This document shows positions 25,961-34,520 of a DNA stretch of 64,000 bases, piece by piece (within the stretch, counting starts at the first letter, position 1; each line of letters opens with the position of its first letter). A program made the position numbers and the translations under genes. The notes below the pieces were generated by a model that saw only the letters and a program-made list of their open reading frames with translations, did not search any database and had not been told where the DNA came from. Origin of the DNA: JALYUM01 sp036688685 (GTDB taxonomy: Bacteria; Pseudomonadota; Gammaproteobacteria; Burkholderiales; Burkholderiaceae_D); contig NZ_JAQQPS010000010.1 of the NCBI RefSeq assembly GCF_036688685.1, positions 62,001-126,000 on the forward strand. The letters run 5' to 3'.

Positions 25961-25993
25961 CGGGGCAGAGGTGAGAACCTGTGCCCCGTTTTT
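25961..25993 (+). terminator. terminator or attenuator between rplT and pheS
   Basis: CGGGGCA (25961-25967) pairs with TGCCCCG (25982-25988), with an inner AGGT/ACCT stem and a five-T run. No Phe-rich leader peptide was seen ahead of it, so classical attenuation of pheST is not shown. Confidence 0.75.
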
Positions 25994-26031
25994 GATTGTG
26001 GCGCCGCGCGCCCACCCCAAGGAACACACGC

Positions 26032-27048
26032 ATGAATTCGCTGGAAGATCTCGTCGTCTCGGCCCAGGCTGACTTTAGCGCCGCGCCGGACGCTGCCGCA
26101 CTCGAAAACGCGAAAGCGAAATACCTCGGCAAGACCGGGCAAATCACCGAACAGATGAAGGGCCTCGGCAAGCTCGACCCTGACGCCCGCAAGGTGCAGG
26201 GCGCCCTCATCAATGCCGCCAAAGAAAAAATCGAACAGGCATTAACAAGCAAGCGCGATGCGATCGCCAACGCGCAGATGGAAGCGCGCCTGAACGCCGA
26301 AGCGATCGACGTCACGCTGCCAGGCCGCGGCCGCGCCAAAGGCGGTATCCATCCCGTCATGCGCAGCTGGGAGCGGGTCGAACAGATTTTCCGCTCGATC
26401 GGTTTCGACGTGGCCGATGGCCCCGAAATCGAGAACGACTGGACCAACTTCACGGCGCTGAACAGCCCGGAAAACCATCCGGCCCGCTCGATGCAGGACA
26501 CCTTCTACATCGACGGCAATGACAGCACCGGCAAGCCGCTGCTGCTGCGCACCCATACCAGCCCGATGCAGGTGCGTTATGCGCGCACGCACACGCCACC
26601 GATCAAGGTGATCGCGCCGGGCCGCACCTACCGCGTCGACAGCGACGCGACCCACTCGCCGATGTTCCACCAGGTTGAAGGCCTGTGGATCGGCGAGGGC
26701 ATCAGCTTTGCCGACCTGAAGGGCGTGTACCTGAACTTCGTCAAGGCCTTTTTCGAGACCGACGACCTGGAAGTACGCTTCCGTCCGTCCTACTTCCCGT
26801 TCACGGAACCGTCGGCCGAGATCGACATCGCCTTCGGCAGCGGTCCCTTGAAAGGGCGCTGGCTGGAAGTGTCGGGCGCGGGGCAGGTGCACCCGACCGT
26901 GGTCAAGAATTTTGGCCTGGATCCAGAGAAATTCATCGGCTTCGCGTTCGGCTCCGGCCTCGAGCGCCTGACGATGCTGCGTTACGGAATCAGCGACTTG
27001 CGCCTGTTCTACGAAGGCGACCTGCGTTTCCTGAAGCAGTTCAACTAA
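26032..27048 (+). CDS. pheS: phenylalanyl-tRNA synthetase alpha subunit
   Basis: 338 residues from the ATG at 26032 with AAGGA (26019-26023). An N-terminal coiled coil (1-90) is followed by the class II catalytic core: HPVMRSWERVEQIF, the GFDVADGPEIE block, RTHTSPMQ, and the motif 3 GLERLTMLRYGI. Works as an alpha2beta2 tetramer with PheT, whose gene starts 24 bases downstream. Confidence 0.97.
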   Translation: MNSLEDLVVSAQADFSAAPDAAALENAKAKYLGKTGQITEQMKGLGKLDPDARKVQGALINAAKEKIEQALTSKRDAIANAQMEARLNAEAIDVTLPGRGRAKGGIHPVMRSWERVEQIFRSIGFDVADGPEIENDWTNFTALNSPENHPARSMQDTFYIDGNDSTGKPLLLRTHTSPMQVRYARTHTPPIKVIAPGRTYRVDSDATHSPMFHQVEGLWIGEGISFADLKGVYLNFVKAFFETDDLEVRFRPSYFPFTEPSAEIDIAFGSGPLKGRWLEVSGAGQVHPTVVKNFGLDPEKFIGFAFGSGLERLTMLRYGISDLRLFYEGDLRFLKQFN

Positions 27049-27072
27049 TTCGAAAGCTCGAGAGTAAACCCT

Positions 27073-29499
27073 ATGCAATTTTCCGAATACTGGCTGCGTA
27101 CCATGGTCGACCCGACGCTGACCTCAAGCGAGCTGTCCCACCTGCTGACCATGTCCGGCCTCGAAGTCGAAGAAGTCGAGCCGGTCGCGCCGCCGTTTAC
27201 CAATGTGGTGGTCGCCGAAGTCGTCGAAGTGGTGCGCCATCCGAATGCGGACCGTCTGAATGTCTGCCAGGTCGATGTCGGCACCGGCACCTTGCTGAAC
27301 ATCGTCTGCGGCGCGCCGAACGTGCGCGCGGGCATGAAAGCCATCTGCGCCAAGGCTGGCGCAGTACTGCCGCCGGGCGCGGACGGCAAGCCGTTCGAGA
27401 TCAAGGTCGGCGAACTGCGCGGTGTGCAGTCGCAGGGCATGATGTGTTCGGCCAAAGAACTGAAAATTGCGGAAGACAGCAACGGCTTGATGGAACTGCC
27501 GGCCGACGCACCGGTCGGACAGGATATCCGCGACTATCTCGGCCTGAACGACCTCAAATTCACCATCAAGCTGACGCCGAACAAGGCGGACTGCCTGTCG
27601 GTGCTGGGTGTGGCGCGTGAAGTGTCGGCCCTGACTGGCACGCCGTTGCACGTCCCGACCGCGCGCGTCATCACGCCAACGTCTGACGAAATCCTGCCTG
27701 CGAAAATCAGCGCGCCGGATCTGTGCGGCCGTTTTACCGGCCGCGTCATCCGCGGCCTGAACGCCCGGGCCACGACCCCGTCCTGGATGGTGCAGCGCCT
27801 CGAGCGCAGCGGCCAGCGCGCAGTGTCGGCCCTGGTCGATATTTCGAACTACGTCATGCTCGAACTGGGCCGTCCATCGCACGTGTTTGACTTGAACAAG
27901 ATTCATGGCGGCCTGGACATTCGCTGGGGCCGCGCGGGTGAGTCGATGAAACTGTTGAATGGCACCACGATTGCCGTCGATGAATGGTTCGGCGTGATAG
28001 CCGACGACCAGCAAATCGAATCGCTGGCCGGCATCATGGGCGGCGATTCGACCGCCGTGACGCTCGACACCACCGATATCTATCTGGAAGCGGCGTTCTG
28101 GTGGCCAAACGCCATCCAGGGCCGTGCGCGGCGCCTGAATTTCTCGACCGATGCGGCGCACCGGTTCGAGCGCGGTGTCGATTACGCGACCACGGTGGAA
28201 CACATCGAGCGCATCACTGGCCTGATCCTGGAAATTTGCGGCACTGCCGACACCAAAGTCGGTCCGGTCGATGACCAGTCGGTGAACCTGCCCGTGCGTC
28301 AACCCGTCGTGCTGCGCACCGCGCGCGCGCAAAAAGTCATCGGCGTGCCGATAACCGATGCCATGGTAGCCGATATCTTTACCCGCCTGCACTTGCCGTT
28401 CACGCAAAGCGAAGGCCGTTTTGAGGTCACGTCGCCTTCCTACCGGTTCGACATCGAAATCGAAGAAGATCTGATCGAAGAAGTGGCTCGCGTGTACGGC
28501 TTCGAGAACATTCCCGCCAATCCGCCGGTGGCGCCAAGCGCGATGCTGATCGAGCCGGAAAGCACGCGTTCGCTGTTTACCTTGCGCCACCAGATGGCCG
28601 ACCTGGGTTACCAGGAAGTGGTCAACATGAGCTTTGTCGAAGCGGCCTGGGAAACGGATTTCGCTGGCAACACGAACCCGATCAAGTTGCAGAACCCGAT
28701 CGCCAGCCAGTTGTCCGTGATGCGTTCTTCGCTGATCGGCAACCTGGTCGCCAACGTGCGCTACAACCTGAACCGCAAAACCAACCGCGTGCGCGCGTTT
28801 GAGATTGGCGCCGTGTTCCTGCGTGACGAAAAAGTGACTGATGGTGCCTTGACGGTGGCCGGTTACGATCAGCCGAAGAAACTGGCCGCCATCGCCTACG
28901 GCCAGGCCATCGATGAGCAATGGGGCGCAGCGGCGCGGGTGGTCGATTATTTCGACGTCAAGGCTGATGTGGAAGCGATGTTTGCGCCGCGCGCCTTGCG
29001 CTTCCTGAAGGCGGATCATCCTGCCTTGCATCCGGGCCGCAGCGCCCGGATTGAGCTCGACGGTGTGGTGGTCGGCGTGGTCGGTGAACTGCATCCGCGC
29101 TGGCTGCAGAAATATGATCTGGCGCAAGCGCCGGTCATTTTCGAGGTCGATGTCGCGGCGCTGCAGCAACGTCCGCTGCCTGCGTATGTCGAGATTTCGA
29201 AGTTCCCTGGCGCAACACGTGACCTGGCGCTGGTGGTAAAACAGGATGTCGCCGCCCAGGATATCCTGGACGCATTTGCTGCTGAGTTAGCGAAAAATCC
29301 TGCAGGAAAGATCGTGCAAGCCATTGTTTTGTTTGATGAATATCGCGGCAAGGGTTTGGAGGCGGACGAAAAAAGCCTTGCTTTCCGCTTTAGCTTGCAA
29401 GATACTCAATCGACGTTACAGGATGACGCGGTCGATGCAGTGATGGCTGCCGTGGTTGCGGCTGCCAAGCAAAAACATGCGGCAAGCTTGCGTGCTTGA
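27073..29499 (+). CDS. pheT: phenylalanyl-tRNA synthetase beta subunit
   Basis: 808 residues, normal size. Order: N-terminal EMAP/tRNA-binding domain (about 40-150), B3/B4 editing domain that hydrolyses Tyr-tRNA-Phe, B5, the catalytic-like core, and a C-terminal ferredoxin-fold anticodon-binding domain (KFPGATRDLALVV). The 3' end overlaps the proposed start of ihfA. Confidence 0.97.
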   Translation: MQFSEYWLRTMVDPTLTSSELSHLLTMSGLEVEEVEPVAPPFTNVVVAEVVEVVRHPNADRLNVCQVDVGTGTLLNIVCGAPNVRAGMKAICAKAGAVLPPGADGKPFEIKVGELRGVQSQGMMCSAKELKIAEDSNGLMELPADAPVGQDIRDYLGLNDLKFTIKLTPNKADCLSVLGVAREVSALTGTPLHVPTARVITPTSDEILPAKISAPDLCGRFTGRVIRGLNARATTPSWMVQRLERSGQRAVSALVDISNYVMLELGRPSHVFDLNKIHGGLDIRWGRAGESMKLLNGTTIAVDEWFGVIADDQQIESLAGIMGGDSTAVTLDTTDIYLEAAFWWPNAIQGRARRLNFSTDAAHRFERGVDYATTVEHIERITGLILEICGTADTKVGPVDDQSVNLPVRQPVVLRTARAQKVIGVPITDAMVADIFTRLHLPFTQSEGRFEVTSPSYRFDIEIEEDLIEEVARVYGFENIPANPPVAPSAMLIEPESTRSLFTLRHQMADLGYQEVVNMSFVEAAWETDFAGNTNPIKLQNPIASQLSVMRSSLIGNLVANVRYNLNRKTNRVRAFEIGAVFLRDEKVTDGALTVAGYDQPKKLAAIAYGQAIDEQWGAAARVVDYFDVKADVEAMFAPRALRFLKADHPALHPGRSARIELDGVVVGVVGELHPRWLQKYDLAQAPVIFEVDVAALQQRPLPAYVEISKFPGATRDLALVVKQDVAAQDILDAFAAELAKNPAGKIVQAIVLFDEYRGKGLEADEKSLAFRFSLQDTQSTLQDDAVDAVMAAVVAAAKQKHAASLRA

Positions 29500-29986
29500 T
29501 TCCTTGGTAGCACCATCAGCTGATTTAGAGGCAGGACTCAAAATTAATAATATCGACGTAGATTCGGCGGTACTTCAGTCGGCGCTCACCGCCGACCTGC
29601 ATCGGGCGATGCTGCTCGCACGCAGCCGCCAGGAAGCCGAAAAGGCGCTGCCGACGCTGACCAAGGCCGAACTGGCCGAATTGCTGTTCGAGCAGGTCGG
29701 CCTGAACAAGCGCGAAGCGAAAGATATGGTCGAAACGTTTTTCGACGAGATCCGCAACGCGCTGGAACGTGGTGAGGCGGTGAAACTGTCTGGTTTTGGT
29801 AACTTTCAGTTGCGCGACAAGCCACAACGTCCCGGCCGCAATCCAAAAACCGGCGAGGAAATCCCGATCACGGCGCGCCGTGTCGTCACCTTCCACGCCA
29901 GCCAGAAACTCAAGGGCATGGTTGAAGAAACGCCGCCAGGCCCGAGCGCTGCTGGTGCCAGCGCCGCCATGGCCCGTGCCGCCTGA
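29477..29986 (+). CDS. ihfA: integration host factor alpha subunit
   Basis: The core LTKAELAELLFEQVGLNKREAK through SGFGNFQLRDKPQRPGRNPKTG and RRVVTFHASQKLK (quoted in parts) is IHF-alpha, with the beta-arm Pro that intercalates DNA. An extra ~45 residues precede the core and ~20 Ala-rich residues follow it; betaproteobacterial IHF-alpha often has an N-terminal extension. The start is uncertain: ATG 29477, GTG 29492 (overlapping the pheT stop) and TTG 29504 lack a clear SD. The gene follows pheT as in most proteobacteria. Confidence 0.93.
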   Translation: MRQACVLDSLVAPSADLEAGLKINNIDVDSAVLQSALTADLHRAMLLARSRQEAEKALPTLTKAELAELLFEQVGLNKREAKDMVETFFDEIRNALERGEAVKLSGFGNFQLRDKPQRPGRNPKTGEEIPITARRVVTFHASQKLKGMVEETPPGPSAAGASAAMARAA

Positions 29987-29993
29987 TTGAGCC

Positions 29994-30428
29994 ATGAACG
30001 ACCGCGCCAACAAAGTTGAACTGGCCGTGCTGCCGCCGATCCCGGCGAAGCGCTATTTCACCATCGGTGAAGTCAGTGAATTGTGCGGGGTCAAGCCGCA
30101 CGTCTTGCGCTACTGGGAGCAGGAATTTACCCAACTGAAGCCGGTCAAACGTCGAGGTAACCGGCGTTATTATCAGCATCACGAAGTGCTCCTGATTCGC
30201 CGTATCCGCGAACTGCTGTACGAACAAGGTTTTACGATCAGCGGCGCGCGCAACAAGCTCGACAACCGGGGCGGCGACCATCGTCACGGGGCGCTCGCCG
30301 GCGATGAGGCGTTGCCGGGCAGGGCGTTGGATGATGCGGCACCAGCGGCACCCATCGATCCATTGGCATTGCGCGACGAGTTATTGGCGATCCTGCAGTT
30401 ACTCAGGACCGGGACGCAACAGGCCTGA
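29994..30428 (+). CDS. MerR family transcriptional regulator
   Basis: 144 residues, 7 bases after ihfA. The N-terminal winged helix reads YFTIGEVSELCGVKPHVLRYWE and RRYYQHHEVLLIRRI in parts, the MerR pattern. The C-terminal part is short, Ala/Pro-rich and has no metal-binding Cys. This gene is the standard neighbour of ihfA in Burkholderiales and resembles the HTH-only MerR proteins whose ligand is unknown. Confidence 0.9.
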   Translation: MNDRANKVELAVLPPIPAKRYFTIGEVSELCGVKPHVLRYWEQEFTQLKPVKRRGNRRYYQHHEVLLIRRIRELLYEQGFTISGARNKLDNRGGDHRHGALAGDEALPGRALDDAAPAAPIDPLALRDELLAILQLLRTGTQQA

Positions 30429-30459
30429 TCTACCGTGCCGCTCAGCAGTCGCGCTGCGC

Positions 30460-30487
30460 TTGTAGCGCCGCGCCGCGGTGTTAGAAT
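30460..30487 (+). promoter_or_regulatory. candidate sigma70 promoter of the orphan response regulator
   Basis: TTGTAG (30460-30465), 16 bases, TAGAAT (30482-30487), 93 bases before the start codon. Confidence 0.45.
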
Positions 30488-30580
30488 GTCACCTGTGGTG
30501 TTGCTGACTACTCGCACGGCACCGACGGGCACGGGACACGGCCTCGACCCTTCCTGGCTCAGAAAAATTTAAGGAAGACA

Positions 30581-31213
30581 ATGATACGCGTTGCCATTTG
30601 TGACGATCACCAGATAGTTCGAGCAGGATTCAAGCAGATTTTTTCGTCGTCACCCGATTTCGAAGTGGTTGCCGAAGGCGCCACCGGGCGTGAAGCCCTC
30701 GACATTGCGCGGCGTGAAGTCTGCGACGTCTTGCTGCTCGACATAGCCATGCCCGACCAGTCCGGCATCGACATCCTGCGCACCATTCGCCAGGGGCAAC
30801 CGAATTTGCCGGTACTGATTTTGTCCGGCTACCCGGCGCAGCAATACGCCCTGAATTTGTTCAAGATGGGCGCCAATGGCTACCTTAACAAGGATTGCGA
30901 AGCGGATGAGCTGAAAACAGCCGTGCGGACCGTGCACCAGGGTCGACGCTACGTCAGCTCCACGGTTGGCGAATTGCTGGCCCAGAGTTTCGACCGGGAT
31001 CCGAATACCGCCTTGCACACCGAACTGTCGGATCGCGAATTCCAGGTGTTCCTGCGCCTGGCCAAAGGTGCGACCGTGTCTGACATCGGTACCGCGCTGT
31101 CGCTGTCGATCAAGACGGTGTCGACCTATCGCACCCGCATCATGGAAAAGATGGGGCTGCAGTCGAACAGCGATCTTACCTACTATGCAATGAAGAACAA
31201 TTTGCTTGATTGA
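30581..31213 (+). CDS. NarL/FixJ family response regulator
   Basis: 210 residues. A receiver domain with Asp8-Asp9, phosphoacceptor Asp54 (LLLDIAMP) and Lys in YLNKD is followed by a LuxR-type HTH (LSDREFQVFLRLAKGAT; SLSIKTVSTYRTRIMEKM). No histidine kinase gene adjoins it, so its partner lies elsewhere. A good terminator follows. Relatives include RcsB/UvrY-type global regulators; the target cannot be named. Confidence 0.93.
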   Translation: MIRVAICDDHQIVRAGFKQIFSSSPDFEVVAEGATGREALDIARREVCDVLLLDIAMPDQSGIDILRTIRQGQPNLPVLILSGYPAQQYALNLFKMGANGYLNKDCEADELKTAVRTVHQGRRYVSSTVGELLAQSFDRDPNTALHTELSDREFQVFLRLAKGATVSDIGTALSLSIKTVSTYRTRIMEKMGLQSNSDLTYYAMKNNLLD

Positions 31214-31230
31214 GCGGTGGGTGCAGGCGC

Positions 31231-31261
31231 AAAAAAACCGCGGGGGAATCGCGGTTTTTTT
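31231..31261 (+). terminator. Rho-independent terminator after the response regulator
   Basis: CCGCG (31238-31242) pairs with CGCGG (31250-31254), with an A7 flank and a T7 tail; the A/T symmetry could also work on the minus strand. Confidence 0.88.
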
Positions 31262-31303
31262 ATGTCTGCGTTTTCGTTGGCTTTATGGCGCGCGAGCAGA
31301 CTT

Positions 31304-31331
31304 CGATGGCGGGGTACGGGCCCCGCCATCG
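31304..31331. repeat. perfect 11-bp hairpin between convergent genes
   Basis: CGATGGCGGGG (31304-31314) and CCCCGCCATCG (31321-31331) pair fully around TACGGG. It lies 14 bases past the stop of the Crp/Fnr gene and lacks a U-run on either strand; it may stabilise the 3' end or be a REP-type sequence. Confidence 0.6.
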
Positions 31332-31344
31332 CGAGGCGGGTGTG

Positions 31345-32133
31345 TCAACCTACGTTTTCCAGCAGCCGCTTGTATTCGGTCTTGGCCACCTTGTAGCATT
31401 CACCGGCGTATTCTTCCAGGCCAGCACGGTCAAGAACCGTGATGTTGCCGCGGCGGTACTGGATCAGACCGTCATCCTGCAACTTGCCGGCAGCGGCGGT
31501 GATGCTTTCGCGGCGCACGCCCAGCATGATCGAGATCAGCTCTTGCGTCACTTTCAGCTCGTTCGATGGTGAACGGTCCAGGCGGTCCAGCAACCAGCGG
31601 CACAGTTTCTGCTCGATCGAGCTGTGGCGACCACCGACGGCGTTCTGCGCCATCTGCGCAAACAGCGAGTTGGTGTAGCGCATCAACAGCTGGGGCAGGG
31701 CGCCGCCCTTGGCGAAGGTTTCACGCAAGAACTGGGTTTTCAGGCGGTAGCCGTAGCCAGCGCTTTGCACCACAGCGCTGCAGGTGGCACTTTCGCCCAT
31801 GAACAGGGACACGCCGACCACACCTTCATGGCCGATCACGGCGATTTCGGTGGTGGCGCCGTCTTCCATGACGTACAGCAGCGACACGATAGACGTCGTC
31901 GGAAAATACACATATTCCAGTTTGCTGCCATACTCGAACAGTTCTTTGCCAAACGGCATGGCGACCAGCTCAAGGTGTTCAAACAGGGCTTCCAGGTCAG
32001 GACGTGGCATCGCGGCAAGCAACTCATTTTGCTGGGTACCACTGATGCTGATGACTGGCTTGCCGGCAACTTTGGAGAGCGGGCTCACCGACTGCTTGTT
32101 CTGGGCGGCACCAACATATTGAGTGTTGTTCAT
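31345..32133 (-). CDS. Crp/Fnr family transcriptional regulator
   Basis: 262 residues. A cyclic-nucleotide-binding-like beta-barrel (about 35-150; PTTSIVSLLYVMEDG, GHEGVVGVSLFMGE) is followed by a winged helix (VTQELISIMLGVRRESITAAA). There is no N-terminal Cys cluster, so it is not an oxygen-sensing FNR. The ligand contacts of CRP for cAMP are not obvious either. Many betaproteobacterial members of this type are of unknown signal. The gene has a long upstream gap (32134-32402) shared with the two-component pair. Confidence 0.9.
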   Translation of the reverse strand: MNNTQYVGAAQNKQSVSPLSKVAGKPVISISGTQQNELLAAMPRPDLEALFEHLELVAMPFGKELFEYGSKLEYVYFPTTSIVSLLYVMEDGATTEIAVIGHEGVVGVSLFMGESATCSAVVQSAGYGYRLKTQFLRETFAKGGALPQLLMRYTNSLFAQMAQNAVGGRHSSIEQKLCRWLLDRLDRSPSNELKVTQELISIMLGVRRESITAAAGKLQDDGLIQYRRGNITVLDRAGLEEYAGECYKVAKTEYKRLLENVG

Positions 32134-32402
32134 CTTATTTCCTTGTTCTTTCAGCTTGACATCGGGAGCGATTTGTCGAGGCTGCTTCTGGGGGAGCAGC
32201 TATCTCATCGCGATGTGTACAGATTAAGGCTTCCGTCTGTTGGCGAACATAAGATTAGCAGTCGCACAAGCGTAGGCCCCACGCATAGTGTTGTGTCATC
32301 CTAGTCCTACTGGGGGAAATCGCACAAAACCGCTATTTAATTGGGACTCGGCAAGAATTTGGCCGATAATGAGCGCTTCTTTACACGTGAACGCGATCCG
32401 GC

Positions 32403-33068
32403 ATGCATGTTTTACTGGTCGAAGATGACGCTGTGCTGTCCGACGGCCTGACCCGCGTCCTGCAATCGCACGGCATGCAGGTCGATCTCGCCGCCGATGG
32501 CCTGGTGGCCGACAAACTGCTCCTCAATCCGCGCTGCAGCGTCGCCGTGCTCGATATCGGCTTGCCCGGCATCGACGGGTTCGAAGTGGTGCGGCGCCTG
32601 CGTGCGCGCGGCAGCCAGCTGCCGGTGCTGCTGTTGACCGCGCGCGACGCGGTGGAAGACCGCGTGCGCGGCCTGGAACTGGGGGCCGACGATTATCTTG
32701 TCAAACCATTCGCTACCGCCGAACTTGTGGCTCGCATCCGCGCGCTGGCGCGACGCAATGCCGCCCCTTCATCGATCCTGAGCGTTGGCCAATTGACGCT
32801 TGACCCGGACGCGCGCCGCGCCCGCATCGGCCAGCGCGCGCTCGACCTGTCGGTGCGCGAGTGGGCGGTGCTGGAATACCTGCTGCAGCAAGTGGGCCGC
32901 GTCGTGTCGAAGCAACAGATCATCGAAGCCATCCTGCCGTGGGGCGACGACCTGACCACCAATGCGGTGGAAGTGTACGTCTCGCGCCTGCGCCTGAAAC
33001 TGTTGGACGCCGGCATCGAGATCCGCACCATTCGCGGCTTCGGCTATATGCTGGAAGCGAACGCGTGA
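32403..33068 (+). CDS. OmpR-family response regulator (TctD/QseB-like)
   Basis: 221 residues. Receiver with Glu7, Asp8, Asp9, phosphoacceptor Asp51 (VAVLDIGLPGIDGF) and Lys in DDYLVKPF, then an OmpR/PhoB winged helix (LDLSVREWAVLEYLL; VEVYVSRLRLKL; IRTIRGFGYML). Overlaps the kinase start by GTGA. TctD-like proteins usually sit beside a tricarboxylate transporter, which is absent here; the next operon encodes type IV pilins behind direct repeats suited to this protein class. Confidence 0.94.
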   Translation: MHVLLVEDDAVLSDGLTRVLQSHGMQVDLAADGLVADKLLLNPRCSVAVLDIGLPGIDGFEVVRRLRARGSQLPVLLLTARDAVEDRVRGLELGADDYLVKPFATAELVARIRALARRNAAPSSILSVGQLTLDPDARRARIGQRALDLSVREWAVLEYLLQQVGRVVSKQQIIEAILPWGDDLTTNAVEVYVSRLRLKLLDAGIEIRTIRGFGYMLEANA

Positions 33069-34384
33069 ATAGTATCCGGCTGCGCCTGCTTGCGTGGCTG
33101 GTCGGCCCGATCCTGTTGTTCAACTTTGCCGTCGCGGCCCTGACCTACCTGCTGGCGTGGACGCCGGCCCAGCGCGCCTTTGACGACGGCCTGCATGCGC
33201 GCGCCGCCGGACTGGTGCAGGATATTCGTAGCGGCAAGGAGCTGGCCAACCTGGCGTTGCCGGCCGACCCCGACAGTCCCGAAACGAGCTGGTTTGCCGT
33301 GCGCAGCGAGGCCGGCCTGACGTTCCTCGCTGGCGTGCCCAGTCTCCCCATGGCGAGCGGCGCCAGCGCGCGCGACGCGGTGTTCGGCGGCCAGCCTGTG
33401 CGCCTGACCAGTCGCGTCGTGCTGCAAGGTGGCATCCCCCTGACGCTGACGCTGGCGACCACAGTGCGCCAGCGCCAGCAGGTGCGCGCCTCCATCGTGC
33501 GCGCGCTGATCTTGCTGGAGGTGGCGTTTACGCTGGCCCTTGCCGGGCTGGCATGGTTTTCTATCAGCAACGGCCTGGCCCCGCTGGCGCGACTGCGCAG
33601 CGCCCTGAACCGGCGCGAACGGGCCGACCTGGCGCCACTCGATCCATCCGCCACGCCGCGCGAACTCGCTGCCGTCGTGGTGGCCTTCAACAGCTTGCTG
33701 GAGCGCCTGGCGGCTGCGGCCCGCGCGCAGGACGCGTTCCTGGCGGACGTGGCGCACCAGCTCAGAAACCCGCTGGCGGGGGCCAAACTGCAGCTCGAAT
33801 GGCTGGCCGCGCGCCACCAGGCCGATCCGGAGTCGCTCCGTGCGCTGGCGTTGATGAAACAGGCCAATGAGCGCATGATCCGCCAGACCAACCAGTTGCT
33901 GGCCCTGGCGCGCGCCGAGCCCAGCCGCTCGATCCGCGCGCGCTTCAAGCCGCTCGACCTGGCCGCCCTGGTGGCCGAGTCGGTGCAGCTGTTCGTCACC
34001 CAGGCGGCGGGGCGCGGCATCGACATCGGCTTCGAGCTGGCCGCCGCGCCGCTGCGCGGCGAGCGTTTCATGCTGCGCGACCTGGTCGACAACCTGGTCG
34101 ACAACGCCTTGCGCTACACGCCCCACGGGGGCAGCGTCACGGTGCGCACGCGCATGGGCGCCGACGGCGCGGTGCTGGAAGTCGAAGACTCCGGGCCCGG
34201 GATTCCGGTCGCCAAGCGGGCCCGGGTATTCCAGCGCCACGTCCGCCTCGACCAGCAAAGCAGCGGCAGCGGCCTCGGTCTGGCCATCGTGCGCGATATT
34301 GCCAAGGTGCATGGCGCGAGTGCCGCGGTGAGCGACGCCGAAGGCGGCACCGGCGCGCTGTTCACCGTGAAATTCAAAGTTTGA
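33065..34384 (+). CDS. sensor histidine kinase (TctE/QseC-like)
   Basis: 439 residues from a GTG that overlaps the regulator stop. TM1 at about 5-27, a periplasmic 2CSK_N-type region, TM2 at about 142-164, HAMP-like linker, then DHp with phosphoacceptor His231 (HQLRNPLAG) and an HATPase domain (NLVDNALRYTPHGG as N box, DSGPGIP, GSGLGLAIV). Partner of the preceding regulator. The stimulus is unknown. Confidence 0.94.
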   Translation: MNSIRLRLLAWLVGPILLFNFAVAALTYLLAWTPAQRAFDDGLHARAAGLVQDIRSGKELANLALPADPDSPETSWFAVRSEAGLTFLAGVPSLPMASGASARDAVFGGQPVRLTSRVVLQGGIPLTLTLATTVRQRQQVRASIVRALILLEVAFTLALAGLAWFSISNGLAPLARLRSALNRRERADLAPLDPSATPRELAAVVVAFNSLLERLAAAARAQDAFLADVAHQLRNPLAGAKLQLEWLAARHQADPESLRALALMKQANERMIRQTNQLLALARAEPSRSIRARFKPLDLAALVAESVQLFVTQAAGRGIDIGFELAAAPLRGERFMLRDLVDNLVDNALRYTPHGGSVTVRTRMGADGAVLEVEDSGPGIPVAKRARVFQRHVRLDQQSSGSGLGLAIVRDIAKVHGASAAVSDAEGGTGALFTVKFKV

Positions 34385-34420
34385 CGAAAAATAAGTAGAT
34401 TGCTGCACGGAATCGTGCAA

Positions 34421-34453
34421 TTGTCAGGACTTTGTCAGCATTTCCTCAGGGTA
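34421..34453 (+). promoter_or_regulatory. three 11-bp direct repeats, Pho-box-like, ahead of pilE
   Basis: TTGTCAGGACT (34421-34431), TTGTCAGCATT (34432-34442) and TCCTCAGGGTA (34443-34453) are adjacent with exact 11-base period. The TGTCA core and spacing match the layout bound by PhoB/OmpR-class regulators. The third unit covers the -35 position. An inverted repeat TGCACG-GAAT-CGTGCA (34404-34419) lies just upstream. Confidence 0.65.
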
Positions 34454-34476
34454 ATGCAAGGCTGCTTCGCTATTAT
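34448..34476 (+). promoter_or_regulatory. promoter of the pilin operon
   Basis: TATTAT (34471-34476) is a fair -10; the -35 position 17 bases upstream (34448-34453, AGGGTA) is poor and sits inside the third direct repeat, as in activator-dependent promoters. Confidence 0.5.
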
Positions 34477-34520
34477 TCTCCCAAGGCAAGATTACTTGCA
34501 GCCGCAAACTGGAGAATACG

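Noticed and set aside
25918..26031. Phe-rich leader peptide for attenuation of pheST
   Set aside because: The gap has a terminator but no short ORF with Phe codons and an SD.
27124..29169. 681-codon minus-strand frame opposite pheT
   Set aside because: Shadow of pheT; composition is not protein-like.
30429..30580. tRNA-Pro expected near ihfA/merR in some Burkholderiales
   Set aside because: No cloverleaf or CCA end is present; the region holds only a promoter-like sequence.
31345..32133. Reading the Crp/Fnr protein as an oxygen-sensing FNR
   Set aside because: The N-terminal Cys cluster that binds the 4Fe-4S cluster is absent.
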